Source of the DNA: Mycolicibacterium sp.
GTDB taxonomy: Bacteria > Actinomycetota > Actinomycetes > Mycobacteriales > Mycobacteriaceae
Reading direction: 5' to 3'
DNA length: 64,000 bases
Assembly (NCBI RefSeq): GCF_016462545.1
Contig: NZ_JAEMTA010000001.1
Span: 62,001 to 126,000, forward strand
The notes under the pieces are model-generated. The model had not been told where the DNA came from. It saw nothing but the letters and a program-made list of their open reading frames with translations, and did no database searches. Shown here one piece after another: positions 60,988-64,000 of the stretch. The position numbers and the translations under genes were made by a program. Numbering within the stretch: the first letter of the stretch is position 1; each line of letters begins with the position of its first letter.

Positions 60988-61641
60988 TTACTGCGGCGGC
61001 ACGTTCTGGCGCTGCGCCTGGCGGGTCAGGAATTCACGGTAGTAGTTCAGCGACTCGTCGGCGATGATCGCGGGCAGCTGCAATTCCCACATCAGCGCGA
61101 ATCGCGCGCGAAGGTCCGCGCCGTCGGCGAGAGCGCTCGACAGCAGTTCGGCGCCGAGCATCCCGGCAACCAGCGAGTCACCGGTCGACTGCGCATTCAG
61201 CGTGGGCTGGAGGTCACCCTCCGCGATGGCAGTTTCGATGCGGACGATCAGTTCGTCGACCAGGATCTGGAAGGTCTTCTTTGCTGCCGGATTGAACCCG
61301 CCGAAGGTGCGAAGTAGCCGAGCCCCGGCGCGCGCGACCCGGTCACTGCCCAGCACGTCTGTGACGACGAAGGACCCGTGGATGACGTTCTCCATGGCGG
61401 GCGTGCTCGAGCGGCCGGAGTCGCGAAAGGCGGTGAGCAGACTCTCCGAGCCTTCTTCGATGATCGCGGTCGCCAAGGCTTCCTTGGAATCGAAGTGGTA
61501 GTACAACGCCCCCTTCGTCAGCTCGGCGCGCTCGATGATGTCGCCCAAGCCGGCGGCGGGATAGCCGATCTCGTTGATCAAGTCGACCGCTGAGTCGATG
61601 ATCTTCCTACGTGTCGCCTCGGATCGAGCCTGGCGCACCAT
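60988..61641 (-). CDS. TetR-family regulator, ScbR/gamma-butyrolactone-receptor-like
   Basis: 217 aa from the ATG at 61641 (MVRQARSEATRRKIIDSAVD; GGAGG further upstream). LINEIGYPAAGLGDIIERAE and LTKGALYYHFDSKEALATAI are almost the textbook N-terminus of ScbR-like receptors. The C-terminal ligand domain (ARLLRTFGGFNPAAKKTFQI) is as in that group. Mycobacterial members mostly respond to acyl-CoA or steroid acids rather than butyrolactones. Ends 72 bases before the FadE pair and so is a candidate regulator of it. Confidence 0.9.
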   Translation of the reverse strand: MVRQARSEATRRKIIDSAVDLINEIGYPAAGLGDIIERAELTKGALYYHFDSKEALATAIIEEGSESLLTAFRDSGRSSTPAMENVIHGSFVVTDVLGSDRVARAGARLLRTFGGFNPAAKKTFQILVDELIVRIETAIAEGDLQPTLNAQSTGDSLVAGMLGAELLSSALADGADLRARFALMWELQLPAIIADESLNYYREFLTRQAQRQNVPPQ

Positions 61642-61689
61642 TTTCCAGCACCTCCATCGATCCATCCCCGTAGCGGTCGTTCGACGGGA

Positions 61690-62367
61690 TCATAGTTTGT
61701 CGGCACCCAGGGGTGCGGCATTCCTAACCGCGAGTACCGATCGCCGAGTAGTGAAGTCCTTCAGATACGGGAGGCGGTCCGGGTTTGCGAAGCCCGGTAG
61801 GGCGAGCAAGAGGACAGCCTCGAAGTCCCCGATGAACTGCTCGGCGTCGTCGAGATTACTCGTCTGCCGTACCCCGAGGTACAGGGAGGTGAGCAGGCGA
61901 GCGACGTGTTCGGCGTTGCAGTCGGGTCGGACGTCGCCCTCCGCGATGCCGAGCTCGACCATCGCTGCGCAGTTTCGTACCCAGTTGGCCGCCACCTTGG
62001 CCTGGAGTCCATGGAAGCGGCCCACCGATTCGAACAGATTGATTGCGGCCCGGGTCAGATGGTGGCTGACGTCGGCCGCCGCGATGAGATACGCGTAGTC
62101 GATCAGCGACTCGAGTCCCCCGAATCCGAGTGCGGTCCGCTGGGCACCGACGTCCCGAGACGCTTCGAGGTGGTGTTCCACCAGGGCCAGCGCCAAGTCC
62201 AGCTTCGATCCGAAGTGGGCGTAGAGGGTTCCCTTGGTGACGTCGGCCGAGGTGACGATGTCGTCGAGGTTGACCTGGCTGTACGCCTTGACCGCGAAAT
62301 GCCGAGACGCGGCGCGCAGGATTTGTCGTCGGGTCGTGTCAGTTCTGACTGAGATCAGATCGGTCAT
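61690..62367 (-). CDS. TetR-family regulator, second ScbR-like copy
   Basis: 225 aa from the ATG at 62367 (MTDLISVRTDTTRRQILRAA). Helix-turn-helix: HFAVKAYSQVNLDDIVTSAD, VTKGTLYAHFGSKLDLALAL. C-terminal domain RAAINLFESVGRFHGLQAKV and HVARLLTSLYLGVRQTSNLD. Same general build as the gene at 60988 but only moderately similar. 48 bases separate the two genes; the AT-rich region upstream should hold its promoter. Confidence 0.9.
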   Translation of the reverse strand: MTDLISVRTDTTRRQILRAASRHFAVKAYSQVNLDDIVTSADVTKGTLYAHFGSKLDLALALVEHHLEASRDVGAQRTALGFGGLESLIDYAYLIAAADVSHHLTRAAINLFESVGRFHGLQAKVAANWVRNCAAMVELGIAEGDVRPDCNAEHVARLLTSLYLGVRQTSNLDDAEQFIGDFEAVLLLALPGFANPDRLPYLKDFTTRRSVLAVRNAAPLGADKL

Positions 62368-62940
62368 CGGTTGGCCGTTGGCATTGCTGTCGAAACGGTG
62401 GGCCTCATTTCTCTCGGCTACTCGGTGCCGTTGCCTCGAGTGTCGTACCTCACACCTGCACGCTCTGCGGCCGGGCGAGTCCTGCTGTCGTGCCACGGGT
62501 TGCCCTGGCTTCCGATCGGCGTCCTAATTGATTTTGCTCCAGACTTTTCGTCGAATCTAGTGCTGCAGTTCATTCATAAAGTATGTAAAGTACGTGATGT
62601 GGGGACTTACAGTCTGATGCCGAGGTGCATTGCGCTGGATGCTGACGGTTGCCCCGTCCCTACCGGTGCCGGATGGTCACTCGATCGCCACGAGCGGGGG
62701 CTCAGTTCGTCGGCCTCGGCACTCAGCAAACACCCTGACGAAATTTCACGGACTGCAGCAACGTCAATTCGATGCTGCGAGACGAGCCTCGCGACGAAGC
62801 TAATAATCGGTAGAAACACAGTTCGACGTGCAAGACTGTGGCGTACAGGGCATGTGTCAAATCGTCGCAAAGAACAATTTTGCCGAATGCAGGGCAACTT
62901 ACGACCTAACCGACAAGCTATCGCGGGGTAACGGACGCCA
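62368..62940. other. Long intergenic region with an AT-rich promoter zone
   Basis: 573 bases between a TetR gene (-) and the FAD oxidoreductase (+). The part 62525-62600 is markedly AT-richer than the window and contains tandem 9-mers AAAGTATGT AAAGTACGT (62578-62595), suited to promoter or operator use. A frame of about 100 codons from 62617 shows no recognisable domain and I do not call it. No terminator seen. Confidence 0.45.
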
Positions 62941-63870
62941 ATGTGGGATACAGAAGTCGACATCGCGGTCATCGGCGCGGGCATAGGTGGCTTGGCCAAC
63001 GCCATCGCGACGGTGGATGCAGGTGGCGAGGTTCTGGTGTCCGCCTGCGCACCCGACTTTCGTGGTGACGGAGCGTCGGTGGCGGTGCGCGAGCGTGTCG
63101 AGGCCAAGCGAAACTGGCTGCTTCGCGACACGGTCGACGTCGAGACCAACGAGTTCCTGGCTGCGATCACCGAGGGTGTGCCGGAATCGGATGTCGTGCG
63201 TGACCTTGCGGTCCCGCGCCGCAGCGCACGCAACCTGTCGCGCGACGAGGCCTACGGGCGCGCGGAGACGTTCGTGGGATCGCGGTTGACCGCATGGGCC
63301 GCACAGTGCATCGGCTCGCCCTACGGGCTGCTGTACACGAGCATGTGGGACTGCCACATGACCTCGATGCGATCGGAGGGCGGGGAGTCCATCGAGGTGA
63401 TCTCCATCGGCGCGATGGAGGGAACCGACGGGTTCGGCGAGAACGCGCTGCGCCGGTGGGTCGCGTCGGAGGCGCTGGAACGTGACATCGAGGTTCGCGC
63501 CGCCACCATCCTCGAGCGAATCGTATTCGAAGAGGGCGTCATCGTAGGCGTCGTGCTGACGACCCCGGACGGACCGTATGCAGTACGGACCAGGGCAGGC
63601 ATCACCCTCGCGCCCGAGGACCAGGCTCCGGACTCCTCCGATCATGACGAAGCGCTCGCCGACGGGCGGTTGCAGGTGTGCGTCGTCGGTCAGACGGCGA
63701 GCCGTTTCGGTCGCGTCGAGCTGCTGGGCACCGAGCCATCAGCGCCTCCCCGGCCGACGTGCACTGGTTCGCGGCGGCAACTGCGCGACGGTCTGCACGA
63801 CGCGAGGCAGCCGTCCCTAGAGGGATGGCGATGCGGAAAAGTGCACGGGTACCCGCCCTTTGGCCAGTAG
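62941..63870 (+). CDS. FAD-dependent oxidoreductase (mycobacterial short type)
   Basis: 309 aa. An N-terminal Rossmann motif IAVIGAGIGGLANAIATVDA binds FAD; the next part (RGDGASVAVRERVEAKRNWL ... LRRWVASEALERDIEVRAAT) resembles the FAD_binding_2/3-ketosteroid-dehydrogenase fold, but the protein is far shorter than the usual 500 aa. The C-terminus (CVVGQTASRFGRVELLGTEP ... LRDGLHDARQPSLEGWRCGK) is one I associate with a mycobacterium-specific family. Substrate unknown. Its end overlaps the EAL gene by 54 bases. Confidence 0.75.
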   Translation: MWDTEVDIAVIGAGIGGLANAIATVDAGGEVLVSACAPDFRGDGASVAVRERVEAKRNWLLRDTVDVETNEFLAAITEGVPESDVVRDLAVPRRSARNLSRDEAYGRAETFVGSRLTAWAAQCIGSPYGLLYTSMWDCHMTSMRSEGGESIEVISIGAMEGTDGFGENALRRWVASEALERDIEVRAATILERIVFEEGVIVGVVLTTPDGPYAVRTRAGITLAPEDQAPDSSDHDEALADGRLQVCVVGQTASRFGRVELLGTEPSAPPRPTCTGSRRQLRDGLHDARQPSLEGWRCGKVHGYPPFGQ

Positions 63871-64000
63871 CGAGGCCATGTCGTCGCCCGTCAACGGCCG
63901 CGACAACAAGAATCCCTGCGCGCGGTGACATCCATGGTGTAGCAGCGTTGATGCGGCGATCTGTGTCTCTACGCCCTCGGCGACGAGTTCCAGTTCGAAG
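63817..64000 (-). CDS. EAL-domain c-di-GMP phosphodiesterase, C-terminal fragment
   Basis: The last 60 codons of a gene that enters from beyond 64000. LVAEGVETQIAASTLLHHGC followed by HRAQGFLLSRPLTGDDMASL is the end of the EAL fold (the AEGVE catalytic/metal motif and the QG(F/Y)xxxxP loop). Whether a GGDEF or sensor domain precedes it lies outside the window. Tail-to-tail overlap with the FAD oxidoreductase. Confidence 0.8.
   Translation of the reverse strand, partial: FELELVAEGVETQIAASTLLHHGCHRAQGFLLSRPLTGDDMASLLAKGRVPVHFSASPSL

Noticed and set aside
62617-62931. A 104-codon frame before the FAD oxidoreductase
   Set aside because: No ribosome-binding site, no domain, and unlike the coding pattern around it.

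Overview
The window reads as chromosomal DNA of a mycobacterium, probably an environmental Mycolicibacterium-type species. The DNA is GC-rich and has many GTG starts. It carries an MmpS/MmpL pair, a WhiB6-type iron-sulfur regulator, an Lsr2 nucleoid protein, a DUF1942 (MPT63-like) gene, a DosS/DevS-type sensor kinase, F420-type PPOX proteins, a cutinase and many FadE/FadD/TetR genes. I saw no rRNA, tRNA, CRISPR array or insertion sequence.

Layout. (1) 1-4.5 kb: RidA end, PPOX protein, cupin, CMD-family protein with TetR regulator, an SDR remnant and a DUF3297 gene. (2) 4.6-17.6 kb: a catabolic block on the plus strand. A FadE pair, a MaoC pair and a thiolase/DUF35 pair are followed, past a minus-strand PadR gene, by esterase, Baeyer-Villiger-type monooxygenase, SDR, acyl-CoA ligase, aldehyde dehydrogenase and alcohol dehydrogenase. 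Most junctions overlap by 4 bases. Read as a pathway, it would turn an alcohol or ketone into an ester or lactone, hydrolyse and oxidise it to an acid, activate it with CoA, and shorten it by a cholesterol-side-chain-like cycle ending in retro-aldol cleavage. (3) 17.6-31.2 kb: a stress and redox island with slipin, universal stress protein, membrane proteins, a DosS-like kinase with a CDF transporter, HicA-like protein, long-chain acyl-CoA synthetase, DesA3-like desaturase, STAS protein, two ANTAR proteins and small membrane proteins. (4) 31.2-36.3 kb: SDR behind a broken CMD gene, cutinase, RibD-like reductase, small membrane proteins and an MPT63-like gene. (5) 36.3-46.2 kb: MmpS/MmpL, MarR, a type I DAHP synthase, thiamine-binding protein, crotonase, PPOX, Lsr2, small proteins and an EamA-like permease. 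(6) 46.3-53.8 kb: D-aminoacylase, adenylate cyclase, acyl-CoA ligase, WhiB6, TetR, AraC, amidohydrolase. (7) 53.9-62.4 kb: a second lipid-catabolic block, mostly minus strand, with DUF35, thiolase, molybdopterin oxidoreductase, TetR, a FadE pair and two more TetR genes. (8) 62.9-64 kb: an FAD oxidoreductase and the end of an EAL-domain gene.

The most notable signal is a family of four homologous non-coding elements of about 130 bases, inside region 3, at 17659-17787 (+), 23787-23912 (-), 28557-28687 (-) and 30496-30624 (+). Each points into a different transcription unit. Each has a GGGTGTA box, a short dyad whose arms covary (GCTGAG/CTCAGC in three copies, GTTGAG/CTCAAC in one), an invariant GTCCGCCGC block and a GGATCRCC-ATG end. 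In three copies that final ATG opens a peptide of 25-36 codons just upstream of, or overlapping by ATGA, the next gene. I do not recognise this element. It looks like a shared promoter plus structured 5' leader that ties these stress genes into one regulon.

Other points: a BVMO fingerprint with His changed to Tyr, duplicated thiolase/DUF35 pairs without zinc-ribbon cysteines, a STAS protein with Glu at the usual phospho-serine, and several candidate leaderless promoters with a -10 box six to eight bases before the start codon. There are tandem palindromic operators between whiB6 and a TetR gene, a MarR gene with an in-frame stop, and several gene remnants.
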